A stretch of 33,238 nucleotides of DNA from Frankiaceae bacterium (GCA_019239875.1 JAFAZI010000016.1:1-33238), one strand, 5' to 3'; counted from the stretch's first letter, positions 9,966-20,552 are shown. Notes: generated by a model not told the origin, from the letters alone. Translations and numbers: made by a program.

Positions 9966-10571
9966 TTATCCGACGCGGGCGATTGCCGCCTCGGCCCCTG
10001 GCCAGTCCTGGACCAGTACGGCGTACATCGCGAGATCGACGAACCCGGAGGCAAGCTCTTCGGCCTCCCGCCGCACCCCCTCGAAGCTCATCCCGAGCCG
10101 CTCGGCGATCGCGCGGCTGCGGGTGTTGCCAACCGCTGCGAGCAGCTCCATCCGGTGCAGCCCGAGTCGGATGAAGCCCGCGTCGAAGAGCGCGGCGACC
10201 GACCGGGTCATGATGCCGCGACCGACGGCGCGCTCCGACAGCCAGTAGCCGATCTCCGCACTGCGGTGCATCAGATCGATCCGCAGCCCGGCGAAGCCGC
10301 AAAACTCCCCGTCTTGGCGGATCGTCGCGTGCAGCCCGACGCCGGCCGCGTTCACCTGCTCGACACTGACCAGGAAGTCTCGTTCGACGGCGAGGCTGGT
10401 CGTGCCGTCGACCCACGGCAACCACTCCCGCAGCCGCTCCCGCTCGGCCTCGACGACGGCAAACGCGTCGCGCGCGTCGCCGGTGGTGGTCGCTCGCAGA
10501 ACCAGCCCTTCGCCGAGGTCGAGCGGCAGCACCCGTGCCGCTTGCACCGGCTCCGGACCGAGCAGATGCAT
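9966..10571 (-). CDS. GNAT-family N-acetyltransferase (RimJ/RimL-like)
   Basis: GLHATIRQDGEFCGFAGLRID...AEIGYWLSERAVGRGIMTRSVAALFDAGF...LHRMELLAAVGNTRSRAIAERLGMSFEGVRREAE, typical RimJ/L layout. Confidence 0.9.
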   Translation of the reverse strand: MHLLGPEPVQAARVLPLDLGEGLVLRATTTGDARDAFAVVEAERERLREWLPWVDGTTSLAVERDFLVSVEQVNAAGVGLHATIRQDGEFCGFAGLRIDLMHRSAEIGYWLSERAVGRGIMTRSVAALFDAGFIRLGLHRMELLAAVGNTRSRAIAERLGMSFEGVRREAEELASGFVDLAMYAVLVQDWPGAEAAIARVG

Positions 10572-11788
10572 CAGGGCGCGAGCCGCGCGACGACGAGGTC
10601 CCAGATGGCGTGGGCGAGCGACTCCTTGGCGACCTGGGGTACGACTACCGAGGTGCCGTCCGCGCCGAGGATGGTGGCGGCGTTCTCCTCGGTGTCGAAC
10701 GCGCGGTGCTCGCCCACCTCGTTGATCACCATCAGGTCGCAGCCCTTCGCGGCGAGCTTCTTCCTGCCGTTGGCGATCACGTCGTCGGTCTCCGCGGCGA
10801 AACCGACGATGACCTGCCCGCCACGGCCACGGTTCGTGGAGATCTCAGCCAGGATGTCGGCATTGCGGGTCAACGCGATCGGCGCCGGGTCGGCGTCGCC
10901 CTTCTTCAGCTTGGAGGCCGCGCGGGTCATCGGGCGGAAGTCCGCGACCGCAGCGGCCATCACGATCGCATCGGCGCTCGGGGCGACTTCGAGGACCGCG
11001 GTACGCATCTCTTCGGCGGTGCCGACCCGGACGACCTTGGCGCCCGCCGGGTCAGGCAACGCGGCGTTGGCGGCGACGAGCGTCACCTCGGCACCGCGCG
11101 CGAGTGCGGCCCGCGCGAGTGCGAAACCTTGCCGGCCGCTCGACCGGTTGCCGAGGAACCGAACGGGATCGAGCGGCTCACGGGTGCCGCCGGCCGACAC
11201 GACGACGTGCCGCCCGGCCAGGTCGAGCGTGGCCGCCCCGCCGCGAGCCAGCACGGTCTGTGCGACCGCGAAGATCTCGCCAGGTTCGGGCAGTCGGCCG
11301 ATTCCGGTGTCAGCACCGGTCAAGCGCCCGATCGCTGGGGTCAGCACGATGACCCCCCGCTCCCGAAGCGTGGCGACGTTCGCCTGCGTTGCTGCGTGCT
11401 CCCACATCTCGGTGTGCATCGCCGGCGCGATCACGACCGGACAGCGCGCGGTCAGGAGAGTGGCGGTCAGCAGGTCATCGGACCGGCCGATGACCATGCG
11501 CGCAAGGAAGTCGGCGGTGGCCGGAGCCACGACGACCAGGTCCGCCTGCCGTCCGATCGCGACGTGCGGAACGTCGTGGGCGTCGGTGAACACATCTGTG
11601 ACGACCGGGTTCCCCGACAGCGCGGCCCACGTGGTCTCGCCGACGAACTTCAGCGCCGACTGGGTCGGCAGGACACGGACGTCATGCCCGGACTCCGTGA
11701 AGCGTCGCAGCAGCTCGCATGCCTTGTATGCGGCAATCCCCCCGCACACGCCGAGCACGACGCGCGGCCGCGTTCCGGTGGCGGCCAT
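10571..11788 (-). CDS. coaBC: Bifunctional phosphopantothenoylcysteine decarboxylase / phosphopantothenate-cysteine ligase
   Basis: RVVLGVCGGIAAYKACELLR...APAMHTEMWEH...LGNRSSGRQGFALA...VINEVGEHRAFDTEENAATIL. Confidence 0.95.
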   Translation of the reverse strand: MAATGTRPRVVLGVCGGIAAYKACELLRRFTESGHDVRVLPTQSALKFVGETTWAALSGNPVVTDVFTDAHDVPHVAIGRQADLVVVAPATADFLARMVIGRSDDLLTATLLTARCPVVIAPAMHTEMWEHAATQANVATLRERGVIVLTPAIGRLTGADTGIGRLPEPGEIFAVAQTVLARGGAATLDLAGRHVVVSAGGTREPLDPVRFLGNRSSGRQGFALARAALARGAEVTLVAANAALPDPAGAKVVRVGTAEEMRTAVLEVAPSADAIVMAAAVADFRPMTRAASKLKKGDADPAPIALTRNADILAEISTNRGRGGQVIVGFAAETDDVIANGRKKLAAKGCDLMVINEVGEHRAFDTEENAATILGADGTSVVVPQVAKESLAHAIWDLVVARLAP

Positions 11789-11797
11789 GGCGAGGTG

Positions 11798-12061
11798 CTA
11801 GACCTCGACCTGCTCGAAGGTCAGCAGGTCCTGGTTGGCCTCGCGCAGCGCCACCGACAGCGGCTTCTCCTGCACGTGTGCTGGGACGAGCGGACCGACG
11901 TACTCCAGCAGACCTTCGCCGAGCTGGGAGTAGTAGGCATTGATCTGCCGTGCGCGCTTGGCGGCGTAGATCACCAGCGCGTACTTGCTTTCGACCTTGC
12001 CGAGCAGCTCATCGATCGGCGGGTTGGTGATGCCTTCGGGTCGAGCGGCGGTGCCGGCCAC
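11798..12061 (-). CDS. rpoZ: DNA-directed RNA polymerase omega subunit
   Basis: [41 protein letters not shown]; between gmk and coaBC. Confidence 0.95.
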   Translation of the reverse strand: MAGTAARPEGITNPPIDELLGKVESKYALVIYAAKRARQINAYYSQLGEGLLEYVGPLVPAHVQEKPLSVALREANQDLLTFEQVEV

Positions 12062-12136
12062 ACATGCCTCATTCCAGGGGCGGAGAACGAACGAATTCGG
12101 GAGCCTTCGATCCTACCAGCGCACGGCGGGCGAAGG

Positions 12137-12222
12137 TTCTGAACACATCACGACCACCATCCGCCTCGATATCGGACATCGCGCCAGGAATCACCCTGAA
12201 GCGGCGCAAGATGTGTTCAGAA
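12137..12222. repeat. 86-bp inverted-repeat element with internal secondary structure, between gmk and rpoZ
   Basis: TTCTGAACACATC (12137-12149) and GATGTGTTCAGAA (12210-12222) are exact 13-bp reverse complements. The enclosed minus strand can form GCGC-C-GCTT-CAGG-gtgatt-CCTG-GCGC and TCCG...CGGA. Confidence 0.6.
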
Positions 12223-12225
12223 ACG

Positions 12226-12777
12226 TCACGGCGCCATGAGCGCAACCAGCTGGCGGGCCGCTTCCGCCACCGAGCTGGACAGGATGACGGCATCGAACTC
12301 CGCCTCTGCCGCCAGCTCGATCCGGGCCTGATCCAGCCGGCGAGCGATCACGTCGGGCGGCTCGGTGCCTCGACCCCGTAGCCGCCGTTCGAGCTCCTCC
12401 CAGGTGGGAGGGGCGAGGAAGACCAGGCGAGCGTCCGGCATGAGCTGCCGCACCTGCCGGGCGCCCTGGATTTCGATCTCGAGGAGCACCAGGTCGCCGG
12501 CGGCCAGGTGCTCCTCCACCGGCTGGCGCGGGGTGCCGTACAGGTTGCCGGCGTACTCCGCGTATTCCAGGAATGCGCCGGCCGCGATCATCGCCTCGAA
12601 CTGGTCGCGGTCGACGAAGTGATAACTGCCGCCCTCGACCTCACCGGGGCGCATCGCTCGCGTGGTCACACTGACGGAGTGCCAGATCCGCGGCTCGTGC
12701 TCGCGCAGGTAAGCGACGACCGTGCTCTTCCCGACACCTGCCGGTCCGGAGAGCACCGTCAGGCGATTAGTCGTCAT
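12226..12777 (-). CDS. gmk: Guanylate kinase
   Basis: [21 protein letters not shown]...[28 protein letters not shown]...[13 protein letters not shown]. Confidence 0.96.
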   Translation of the reverse strand: MTTNRLTVLSGPAGVGKSTVVAYLREHEPRIWHSVSVTTRAMRPGEVEGGSYHFVDRDQFEAMIAAGAFLEYAEYAGNLYGTPRQPVEEHLAAGDLVLLEIEIQGARQVRQLMPDARLVFLAPPTWEELERRLRGRGTEPPDVIARRLDQARIELAAEAEFDAVILSSSVAEAARQLVALMAP

Positions 12778-13109
12778 GCATCGGGCGCTGGGGTTCCCGC
12801 CGCGAACTCGCGCTGAAGGGCAGACCGTTGATGTGTCCCGAGCCCGCGGACCCGACGGCTGGTCGAGATGCCGATCTTCTCCATGATCCGCTGGGCACGG
12901 ACCTTGCCGACGCCGGGCATCGACTCCAGAACGGCACTGACTCGCATCTTTCCGACCGCCTCGTCGGACTCCCCCGCCGTGAACACGTCGTCGAGTGAAG
13001 CGGCGCCGTGCTTCAGGCGTTCGCGCAGCGCGGCGCGTGCCTTCCGGGCGGCAGCGGCCTTCTGCAGCGCCGCAGCACGCTCGTCCGGAGTCAACGGCGG
13101 TAAAGCCAC
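12774..13109 (-). CDS. mihF: Integration host factor, actinobacterial type (mIHF)
   Basis: [24 protein letters not shown]...[49 protein letters not shown] overlap with gmk. Confidence 0.93.
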   Translation of the reverse strand: MALPPLTPDERAAALQKAAAARKARAALRERLKHGAASLDDVFTAGESDEAVGKMRVSAVLESMPGVGKVRAQRIMEKIGISTSRRVRGLGTHQRSALQREFAAGTPAPDA

Positions 13110-13193
13110 CGAACGCTCACCTCGGTTTGGGATTTGGCTGAAGCAGCGAACCTAGCGAGGGCGCGCCGACGTAGGCAACTTATTCGGGACGAA

Positions 13194-13889
13194 TCAACCG
13201 GTTCTTTCGAAGATCGACTGCGCGATTGCCGCAGCCGCAACATGCGGATCATGAGCCCCTGTGATCGGGCGGCCGATGACGAGCAGATCCGCGCCGTCGG
13301 CCATCGCCTGTCCCGGAGTCGCGACGCGCGCCTGATCGTCGAGCGCCGCATCCGCCGGTCGCACGCCAGGCGTGATCAACGTGATCGTCGGCCCCACCGC
13401 TGCCCGCACCATGGCCACCTCCTGTGGTGAGCAGACCAGGGCGCGAGCGCCGGCCTCGACGGCAAGCGTCGCGAGCCGTACGACGGCCACCGCCGGCGGT
13501 CCGACGATCCCGATTCGATCGAGGTCCGGTTCCGACAACGAGGTGAGGACCGTTACGGCAGTGATCTTGGTGTCGGGCAGCGCCGCCGCCGCCGCCGAGA
13601 TCATCGCTGGACCGCCCGAGGCATGCACTGTGAGATAGGTCGGCGCGAGAGCGGCGACCGATCGCGCGGCGCCGCCCACCGTCGCAGGGATGTCATGGAG
13701 CTTGAGATCGAGGAAGACGTCGAGGTCCGTGCTCGCCCTGATCTTCTCGACTGCACCAGCGCCTTCGGCACAGAAGAGCTCGAGACCTATCTTGACGGTC
13801 GACACGACCGGCGAGACCGCAGCCGCCCACTTCACCGCGCTCGCGAGATCTCCGGTGTCGAGCGCAACGGCGATCGGTGCGCTACCCAT
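13194..13889 (-). CDS. pyrF: Orotidine 5'-phosphate decarboxylase
   Basis: PIAVALDTGDLASAVKWA...VFLDLKLHDIPATVGGAARS...LITPGVRPADAALDDQARVATPGQAMADGADLLVIGRPITGA. Confidence 0.95.
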   Translation of the reverse strand: MGSAPIAVALDTGDLASAVKWAAAVSPVVSTVKIGLELFCAEGAGAVEKIRASTDLDVFLDLKLHDIPATVGGAARSVAALAPTYLTVHASGGPAMISAAAAALPDTKITAVTVLTSLSEPDLDRIGIVGPPAVAVVRLATLAVEAGARALVCSPQEVAMVRAAVGPTITLITPGVRPADAALDDQARVATPGQAMADGADLLVIGRPITGAHDPHVAAAAIAQSIFERTG

Positions 13890-13958
13890 TCACGCGTCTT
13901 CCGCCGCTGAGTTCTTCACGCGTCTTCCGCCGCTGAGTTTTCACGCGTCTTCCGCCGC
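13890..13958. repeat. Tandem repeat (26 bp + 25 bp + 18 bp partial) made from the pyrD 3' end, at the pyrD/pyrF junction
   Basis: tcacgcgtcttccgccgctgagttct (13890-13915), tcacgcgtcttccgccgctgagttt (13916-13940), tcacgcgtcttccgccgc (13941-13958, the genuine pyrD terminal codons). Confidence 0.92.
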
Positions 13959-15059
13959 GATGTCGAAGACCTCGTCGACGTCTGGCGCGATGTAGACGGT
14001 CTCGACCGGTGCCGGTTCATCCGCGTCGACGCCGAGCTCGATGTCGAGATCCTCAGCGCCGGGTGGCTCAGGATCCTCGGGGATGATCGTCTCCGGTTCT
14101 CTGTGACCCATCCCGATCGCCTGCTCGAGCGAGTTCAACCCGCGCGACGCCAGGACCTCACGCAGCTCGCGGGAGATGCGGCTCGGCGCGCCCGGATCGT
14201 TGAAGATCACCGTGCCGACCTGCACCGCGCTCGCACCGGCCAGGATGAACTGGAACGCGTCAAGCCCGGTGCGGATCCCACCGATCCCGAAGATCGGGAC
14301 CTCCGGCAGCGCTTCGTGCACCTGCCATACGCACCGCAGCGCCATCGGCCGGATCGCCGGACCTGACAGGCCGCCGGTCACGCCCGCGAGAATCGGCCGC
14401 ATCGTCGTGGTGTCGATCACCATGCCCAGGGTGGTGTTGATGAGCGAGAGCCCGGTGGCACCGGCATCGACGCAGGCTTTCGCGATGTCAACGATGTTGG
14501 TGACATCCGGTGAGAGCTTTGCGAAGACCGGTACGCCGGATGGCGCGGCGCGGCGGACCGCCGAGACGACGGCCGCTGCGGCGTTCCGGTCGCACGCGAA
14601 CACCTGGCCGCGGTCCTCGACATTGGGACAGGAGATGTTCACCTCGATCATCCCCAGCGGCTTGCCGCGCAACTTGCCGGCGAGCTTCGCGTAGTCGTCG
14701 ACCGACGATCCAGCGATCGACACGACGGCCGTCACCTCGTGCTCCTCGAGCCACGCGAGGTCGCGCTTGATGAACACGTCGATGCCTGGTCCTTGCAGGC
14801 CGATCGAGTTGAGCATCCCGCTCGGGGTCTCGGCCATCCGCGGCGTCGCTCGTCCCGCGCGGGGCCTGAGCTGGATCGACTTCGTCACGACCCCACCGAT
14901 CGCGGTGAGGTCGTTGAACGCGGCGAGCTCCTGACCGGCGGCCGCGCAGCCGGACGCCGTGAAAACGGGGTCGTTCACGACGAGCGGACCGAGCGATGTC
15001 GTCATGTCCACGGACACATGACGCGGCTTGCCGATGTCCTGCCGGATCGTGACACTCAC
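13941..15059 (-). CDS. pyrD: Dihydroorotate dehydrogenase, class 1B catalytic subunit, with acidic C-terminal tail
   Basis: LGPLVVNDPVFTASGCAAAGQE...VNISCPNVEDRGQVFACDR...KLSPDVTNIVDIAKACVDAGATGLSLINTTLGM...GIGGI. Start uncertain: GTG 15059 or ATG 15005; the track start at 15188 would overlap pyrK. Confidence 0.92.
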   Translation of the reverse strand: MSVTIRQDIGKPRHVSVDMTTSLGPLVVNDPVFTASGCAAAGQELAAFNDLTAIGGVVTKSIQLRPRAGRATPRMAETPSGMLNSIGLQGPGIDVFIKRDLAWLEEHEVTAVVSIAGSSVDDYAKLAGKLRGKPLGMIEVNISCPNVEDRGQVFACDRNAAAAVVSAVRRAAPSGVPVFAKLSPDVTNIVDIAKACVDAGATGLSLINTTLGMVIDTTTMRPILAGVTGGLSGPAIRPMALRCVWQVHEALPEVPIFGIGGIRTGLDAFQFILAGASAVQVGTVIFNDPGAPSRISRELREVLASRGLNSLEQAIGMGHREPETIIPEDPEPPGAEDLDIELGVDADEPAPVETVYIAPDVDEVFDIAAEDA

Positions 15060-15126
15060 GTCACCCACCCCACCCTCAGTTTCGGCCGCCCTGTCCGCCG
15101 CCGGCGGGAGGGCAAGAAGTTGTCGA

Positions 15127-15996
15127 TCATTTCTTCTGCACCTCCACTCCGGAGCCGATCGCGTCGTCCGGGATCGACCCGAGCGCATCCCATCGGATCC
15201 GATCGCCGGCGAACACCGGACCGTCGACGCACGAGCGCACCATCCGCGTGTTGTCGTCGGAGCCGATCACCGGCAGCACGCAGGTCATGCACACGCCGAC
15301 ACCGCATGCCATCGACTCCTCCACGGCCAGCTGTGCGGGGATGCCCGCGCCGCCATACGCGGCACCGGCCACTCGCTGTACGCCTTCGAGCATCGCCATA
15401 GGTCCGCACGCATAGACGACATCGGCGTGCACGCGGTCGATGACCTCAGGAAGGACATCGGTGACGCGTCCCTTCTCGCCGTACGAACCGTCGTCGGTCG
15501 TGAACGCCACGCTGGCCGCCATCCGCTTCGCGTCGAGGGCGCCGAAGAGCCGGTCGCCGGTCGACGCCCCGAGCACCGCGTCGACCCGGCACCCACGAGT
15601 TCGCAGCGCATCGGCGAGCAGGAACAGCGGCGCCGATCCGTACCCACCGCCGACGAGGACGCAGTTCGCCGGCTCGCGCGGCAGAGCGAATGGACGACCG
15701 AGCGGCCCCACGACGTCGATCGGGTCGTAGGGCCGCTGCCGCGACAGCCAGGCCGTACCTCGGCCGGTGACCGAGAAGATGAACTCGACGGTTCCGCCAT
15801 AGACGCCGGTCTCCCGGACGGAGTAGATGGAGAAGGCGCGACGCAGCAGCATTCCGCCGTCATCACCACCGACCGCGACGGCGATGAACTGTCCCGGCCG
15901 GGTGATCTCCGCGATCCCCGACGCCACCACCGTCATCGAGTAGTAGTCGCCGATCGGCTTGACGGAGAGCACCTCGCCCTTCACCTGTACCGGCAT
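15127..15996 (-). CDS. pyrK: Dihydroorotate dehydrogenase electron-transfer subunit (FAD / 2Fe-2S)
   Basis: NCVLVGGGYGSAPLFLLADAL...VVYACGPMAMLEGV...ESMACGVGVCMTCVLPV...RSCVDGPVF. Confidence 0.93.
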   Translation of the reverse strand: MPVQVKGEVLSVKPIGDYYSMTVVASGIAEITRPGQFIAVAVGGDDGGMLLRRAFSIYSVRETGVYGGTVEFIFSVTGRGTAWLSRQRPYDPIDVVGPLGRPFALPREPANCVLVGGGYGSAPLFLLADALRTRGCRVDAVLGASTGDRLFGALDAKRMAASVAFTTDDGSYGEKGRVTDVLPEVIDRVHADVVYACGPMAMLEGVQRVAGAAYGGAGIPAQLAVEESMACGVGVCMTCVLPVIGSDDNTRMVRSCVDGPVFAGDRIRWDALGSIPDDAIGSGVEVQKK

Positions 15997-18900
15997 CAGA
16001 GTTCACCTTCCTGCCGCGCTGCGACGATCAGTGCATGGTGTCGCTGCAGCGGTGCCACACCGACCTCGCCCCCGCGGAGCGCCTCGATGCCCTGCACCGC
16101 AGCGCCAAGTGCCTGAACTGTCGTCAGGCACGGAATCCCCCGCGAGACCGCGACCGTGCGGATCTCGTAGCCGTCAAGCCGTTGGCCAGAGTTTCCGAAC
16201 GGCGTGTTGATGATCAAGTCGACCTGGCCGTCGTCGATCAGGTCGACGATGGTCCGCTCACCATCCGGCCCTCTGCCTTCGGAGAGCTTGCGGACGACGG
16301 TCGACGGCACGCCGTTGCGGCGCAACACCTCGGCGGTGCCGGCCGTCGCGAGAACCTCGAAGCCGAGGTCGGCGAGTCGCTTCGCCGGAAAGATCAGATG
16401 ACGCTTGTCCCGGTTGGCCACGGAGACGAAGACCCGTCCCTTCGTCGGTAGCGCGCCGTACGCCGCCTCCTGGGACTTGGCGAACGCAGTGCCGAAGCCG
16501 GCGTCGACGCCCATCACCTCCCCCGTCGATTTCATCTCCGGGCCGAGCACCGTGTCGACACCGCTGAAGCGGTTCCACGGCAGCACCGCCTCCTTGACGC
16601 AGATCGGCGCGTCGAGGGGAAGCGCGGCGCCATCCCCCTTCGGCAGCATGCCCTCGTCCCGAAGCTCGGCGATGCTCGCGCCGAGCATCACCCGCGCCGC
16701 GGCCTTGGCGAGCGGTACGGCGGTCGCCTTGGCGACGAAAGGAACCGTGCGGCTGGCACGGGGGTTCGCCTCGAGGACGTGCAGCACGTCGCCGGCGAGG
16801 GCGAACTGGACGTTGAGCAGGCCGCGCACCCCGACGCCCATCGCGATCGCTTCGGTTGCGGCACGGATCCGAGCGATGTCGGCCCGCCCGAGGGTGATCG
16901 GCGGGAGCGCGCAAGCGGAGTCACCGGAGTGGATACCCGCCTCCTCGATGTGTTCCATGACGCCGGCGAGGAACAGCTCGGTGCCGTCGTAGAGCGCGTC
17001 GACGTCGACCTCGATCGCGTCGTCGAGGAACCGGTCGACGAGCACCGGGTGCTCGGGGCTGACCTCGGTCGCGCGTTCGATGTACGCGGCGAGGTTCTCG
17101 TCGTCGTACACGATCTCCATCCCGCGGCCACCGAGGACGTACGACGGCCGCACGAGGACCGGGTACCCGATCTCGTGCGCGATGTCGGCGGCCTCCTCGT
17201 ACGACCGCGCGGTGCCGTGCTTCGGCGCGATGAGGCCGGCCTCGGCGAGGACCTGACCGAAGGCACCACGCTCTTCCGCGAGGTGGATTGCCTCCGGCGG
17301 CGTCCCCACGATGCGCACACCCTCGTCCTTCAGCCGCTGCGCGAGACCGAGCGGTGTCTGACCGCCGAGTTGGACGATGACTCCCGCGACATCCCCGCTC
17401 CGCTGCTCGGCAGCCACGACCTCGAGGACGTCCTCGCACGACAGCGGCTCGAAGTACAGGCGGTCGGACGTGTCGTAGTCGGTCGAGACCGTCTCGGGAT
17501 TGCAATTCACCATCACGGTGTCGAAGCCCGCGTCATGCAAGGCATAGCAGGCATGGACGCAGGAGTAGTCGAACTCGACGCCCTGGCCGATCCGGTTGGG
17601 ACCGCTGCCGAGAATGATCACCTTCGGTCGCGAGCTGGGCTCGACCTCGTCCTCCTCGTCGTAGGACGAGTAGTGGTACGGCGTCTTGGCTTCGAACTCA
17701 GCCGCACATGTGTCGACGGTCTTGAACACCGGCCGGACTCCTAGTGCATGTCGAAGCCGCCGAACGTCGTCCTCTCCCATCCCGCCACGGATGGCGGCGA
17801 TCTGCTGGTCGGAGAACCCGTGACGTTTGGTCGCGCGCAGCGTCGCGACGTCGAGCTGCGGTGCGGCCGCTAGGTCGGTCGCGATCTCGTGCAGGAGCTG
17901 CAGCTGGTCGAGGAACCACGGGTCGATCCCCGTCTGTTCGTGCAGCTCGGCAACCGTCGCGCCCGCACGCATGGCCTGCACGACAGCCTGCAGCCGTCGG
18001 TCGTGGGGCCGGGCAGCGCGGCTGAGCCACTCGGTCTTGTCACCCGGCTCGGACGCGAAGTCCAGCTCGGCACCCTTGGCCTCGAGCGACCGCACCGCTT
18101 TCTGCAGTGCTTCCGTGAAGCTGCGGCCGAGCGCCATCACCTCCCCGACGCTCTTCATATGGGTGGTGAGTGTGGTGTCGGCGCCCGGGAACTTCTCGAA
18201 GGCGAACCGCGGGATCTTGACGACGACGTAGTCGAGGGCCGGCTCGAAGCTCGCCGGCGTCTCTGCGGTGATGTCGTTGGGGATCTCGTCGAGGGTGTAG
18301 CCGAGGGCTAGCTTGGCGGCGATCTTCGCGATCGGGAAGCCGGTCGCCTTGCTCGCGAGCGCGCTCGACCGTGACACCCGCGGGTTCATCTCGATGACGA
18401 CCTGGCGGCCGGTCTTGGGGTCGACGGCGAACTGGATGTTCGAGCCGCCGGTCTCCACCCCGACCTCCCGGATCACCGCGAACGCCATGTCGCGCATCCG
18501 CTGGTACTCGCGATCGGTCAGCGTCATTGCCGGGGCGACGGTGATGCTGTCGCCGGTGTGGACGCCCATCGGGTCGAAGTTCTCGATCGAGCACACGACC
18601 ACGCAGTTGTCCTTGCGGTCGCGCATCACCTCGAGCTCGAACTCCTTCCACCCCAGGACGCTCTCCTCCACCAGAACCTCGTGCACCGGGCTCGCCTGCA
18701 GACCTGCGGCCAGCATCCGGCGCAGCTGCTCCTCGTCGTAGGCGAAGCCGGACCCGGATCCGCCGAGGGTGAACGACGGCCGCAGGACGAGTGGGTAGCC
18801 AAGATCCGCAGCGACCGCAACGCCTTCGTCGACCGTGCGGACGAGCGTGCTCCGGGCGTAATCGGCCCCGATCCGATCACAGACCGCCTTGAAGGCCTGT

Positions 18901-19286
18901 CGGTCCTCGCCGGCATGGATCGCAGCGATGGAGGCACCGATCAGCTCGACGCCGTACTTCTCGAAGATCCCCCGTTCGTGCAGCTGGACCGCGACGTTGA
19001 GCGCTGTCTGGCCACCGAGCGTGGCGAGCACCGCGTCAGGCTTCTCCTGGGCGATGACCTTCTCGACGAACTCCGGAGTGATCGGCTCGATGTAGGTCGC
19101 GTCGGCGAACTCCGGGTCGGTCATGATCGTCGCCGGGTTTGAGTTGATCAGGCTCACCCGCAGTCCCTCCTCGCGGAGGATGCGGCAGGCCTGGGTGCCT
19201 GAGTAGTCGAACTCGCAGGCTTGCCCGATCACGATCGGTCCTGAACCGATCACCAGGACGCTGTTGATGTCCTCCCGCCGTGGCAT
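15996..19286 (-). CDS. carB: Carbamoyl-phosphate synthase large subunit
   Basis: [41 protein letters not shown]..., 1096 aa with duplicated ATP-grasp halves. Confidence 0.98.
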   Translation of the reverse strand: MPRREDINSVLVIGSGPIVIGQACEFDYSGTQACRILREEGLRVSLINSNPATIMTDPEFADATYIEPITPEFVEKVIAQEKPDAVLATLGGQTALNVAVQLHERGIFEKYGVELIGASIAAIHAGEDRQAFKAVCDRIGADYARSTLVRTVDEGVAVAADLGYPLVLRPSFTLGGSGSGFAYDEEQLRRMLAAGLQASPVHEVLVEESVLGWKEFELEVMRDRKDNCVVVCSIENFDPMGVHTGDSITVAPAMTLTDREYQRMRDMAFAVIREVGVETGGSNIQFAVDPKTGRQVVIEMNPRVSRSSALASKATGFPIAKIAAKLALGYTLDEIPNDITAETPASFEPALDYVVVKIPRFAFEKFPGADTTLTTHMKSVGEVMALGRSFTEALQKAVRSLEAKGAELDFASEPGDKTEWLSRAARPHDRRLQAVVQAMRAGATVAELHEQTGIDPWFLDQLQLLHEIATDLAAAPQLDVATLRATKRHGFSDQQIAAIRGGMGEDDVRRLRHALGVRPVFKTVDTCAAEFEAKTPYHYSSYDEEDEVEPSSRPKVIILGSGPNRIGQGVEFDYSCVHACYALHDAGFDTVMVNCNPETVSTDYDTSDRLYFEPLSCEDVLEVVAAEQRSGDVAGVIVQLGGQTPLGLAQRLKDEGVRIVGTPPEAIHLAEERGAFGQVLAEAGLIAPKHGTARSYEEAADIAHEIGYPVLVRPSYVLGGRGMEIVYDDENLAAYIERATEVSPEHPVLVDRFLDDAIEVDVDALYDGTELFLAGVMEHIEEAGIHSGDSACALPPITLGRADIARIRAATEAIAMGVGVRGLLNVQFALAGDVLHVLEANPRASRTVPFVAKATAVPLAKAAARVMLGASIAELRDEGMLPKGDGAALPLDAPICVKEAVLPWNRFSGVDTVLGPEMKSTGEVMGVDAGFGTAFAKSQEAAYGALPTKGRVFVSVANRDKRHLIFPAKRLADLGFEVLATAGTAEVLRRNGVPSTVVRKLSEGRGPDGERTIVDLIDDGQVDLIINTPFGNSGQRLDGYEIRTVAVSRGIPCLTTVQALGAAVQGIEALRGGEVGVAPLQRHHALIVAARQEGEL

Positions 19287-20392
19287 CAGGCACCGCCCCG
19301 CATCATGGCCGCAAAGTCGTCGAACAGATCGACGGCATCATGCGGGCCCGGCGCGGCTTCGGGGTGGTACTGCACCGAGAACGCGGGGATGTCGAGGCAC
19401 CGCAAGCCCTCCACCACGCGGTCGTTGAGGTCGACGTGGCTGACCTCGACCCGGCCGAACTCGGTGTCACTCGGGGCGTCGATCGGCGCATCCACCGCGA
19501 AGCCATGGTTGTGGCTGGTGATCGCGACCCTTCCCGTGGCGAGCTCCTGCACTGGCTGGTTCACACCGCGGTGACCGAACTTCAGCTTGTAGGTGCCGAA
19601 GCCCAGCGCGCGGCCGAGCACCTGGTTGCCGAAGCAGATGCCGAAGACCGGCTTCTTGCCGAGCACTCCTCTGGCCGCGGCTACGGGACCGTCGGCGGTC
19701 GCCGGGTCCCCGGGCCCGTTCGAGAAGAACACCCCGTCCGGATCCACAGCGAGGAGGTCCGCCGCGGTGGCAGTCGCCGGCATCACGTGGACCTCGCAGC
19801 CTCGTTCCGCGAGATACCTGGGTGTCGAGGCCTTGATGCCGAGATCCATCGCAGCGATCGTGAACCGCTTGTCGCCGACCGGTTTCACCACGTACGGCAC
19901 AGGCGTGGTCACCTCACCGACCAGGTCCGCACCCGCCATCCCGGGCGACGCGAGGACGCGTTCGAGCAATGCCTCCCGATCCGTGTCGCCGCTGCTCACC
20001 CCGACCCGCATCGCTCCCCGCTCTCGCAGATGACGGGTCAACGCCCGGGTGTCGATTCCGCTGATCCCGACGATGCCGTGGCGTTCCAGCTCGTTGTCCA
20101 AGGTTCGAGCGGACCGCCAGCTGCTCGGCACCCGCGCCGGGTCGCGCACGACGTACCCGGCCACCCACACACGCCGGGACTCGGGGTCCTCGTCGTTGAT
20201 ACCGGTGTTGCCGATGTGCGGTGCGGTCTGTACGACGACCTGCCGGTGGAACGACGGGTCAGTCAGCGTCTCCTGATAGCCGGCCATGCCGGTCGTGAAC
20301 ACCGCCTCACCGACCGTCTCGCCCCGTGCGCCGTACGCCGCACCGCGAAACGTCCGGCCGTCCTCCAGGACGAGGATCGCCGCGTCAGTCAT
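19286..20392 (-). CDS. carA: Carbamoyl-phosphate synthase small subunit
   Basis: [47 protein letters not shown]...[16 protein letters not shown]. Start set at ATG 20392; the upstream track extension overlaps another ORF. Confidence 0.96.
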   Translation of the reverse strand: MTDAAILVLEDGRTFRGAAYGARGETVGEAVFTTGMAGYQETLTDPSFHRQVVVQTAPHIGNTGINDEDPESRRVWVAGYVVRDPARVPSSWRSARTLDNELERHGIVGISGIDTRALTRHLRERGAMRVGVSSGDTDREALLERVLASPGMAGADLVGEVTTPVPYVVKPVGDKRFTIAAMDLGIKASTPRYLAERGCEVHVMPATATAADLLAVDPDGVFFSNGPGDPATADGPVAAARGVLGKKPVFGICFGNQVLGRALGFGTYKLKFGHRGVNQPVQELATGRVAITSHNHGFAVDAPIDAPSDTEFGRVEVSHVDLNDRVVEGLRCLDIPAFSVQYHPEAAPGPHDAVDLFDDFAAMMRGGA

Positions 20393-20552
20393 CTCCACCT
20401 TCCCTGCCGTGCTTGATTCGCTGCACGACGATCCACGTGGCGAAGACCACGAAGATGACGATCGCGATGATGCCAACGACGATCCCACCCCACGCGGGAT
20501 GGGGATCGACCAGGACGGTCTTGTCCGGGATCTCAGCCAACGATGTGGTCAT
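20385..20552 (-). CDS. Small single-pass membrane protein (55 aa), missing from ORF track
   Basis: [55 protein letters not shown]. Start overlaps pyrC stop (ATGA), stop overlaps carA start; one hydrophobic helix followed by basic residues. Confidence 0.8.
   Translation of the reverse strand: MTTSLAEIPDKTVLVDPHPAWGGIVVGIIAIVIFVVFATWIVVQRIKHGREGGDD

Noticed and set aside
10155-12142. Overlapping plus-strand ORFs (10155-11801 and 10535-12142) opposite the GNAT gene, coaBC and rpoZ
   Set aside because: Antisense to three clear conserved genes, and the two compete with each other in different frames.
12069-12293. Minus-strand 74-aa ORF across the gmk-rpoZ inverted repeat
   Set aside because: Overlaps the gmk 3' end in another frame and simply reads through the inverted repeat; no domain recognised.
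13577-13597. GCC/CGG trinucleotide run inside pyrF
   Set aside because: Encodes a short Ala stretch in an otherwise normal pyrF; common in high-GC genes.
19280-20416. Plus-strand 378-aa ORF opposite carA
   Set aside because: Shadow ORF; carA motifs on the minus strand are unambiguous.
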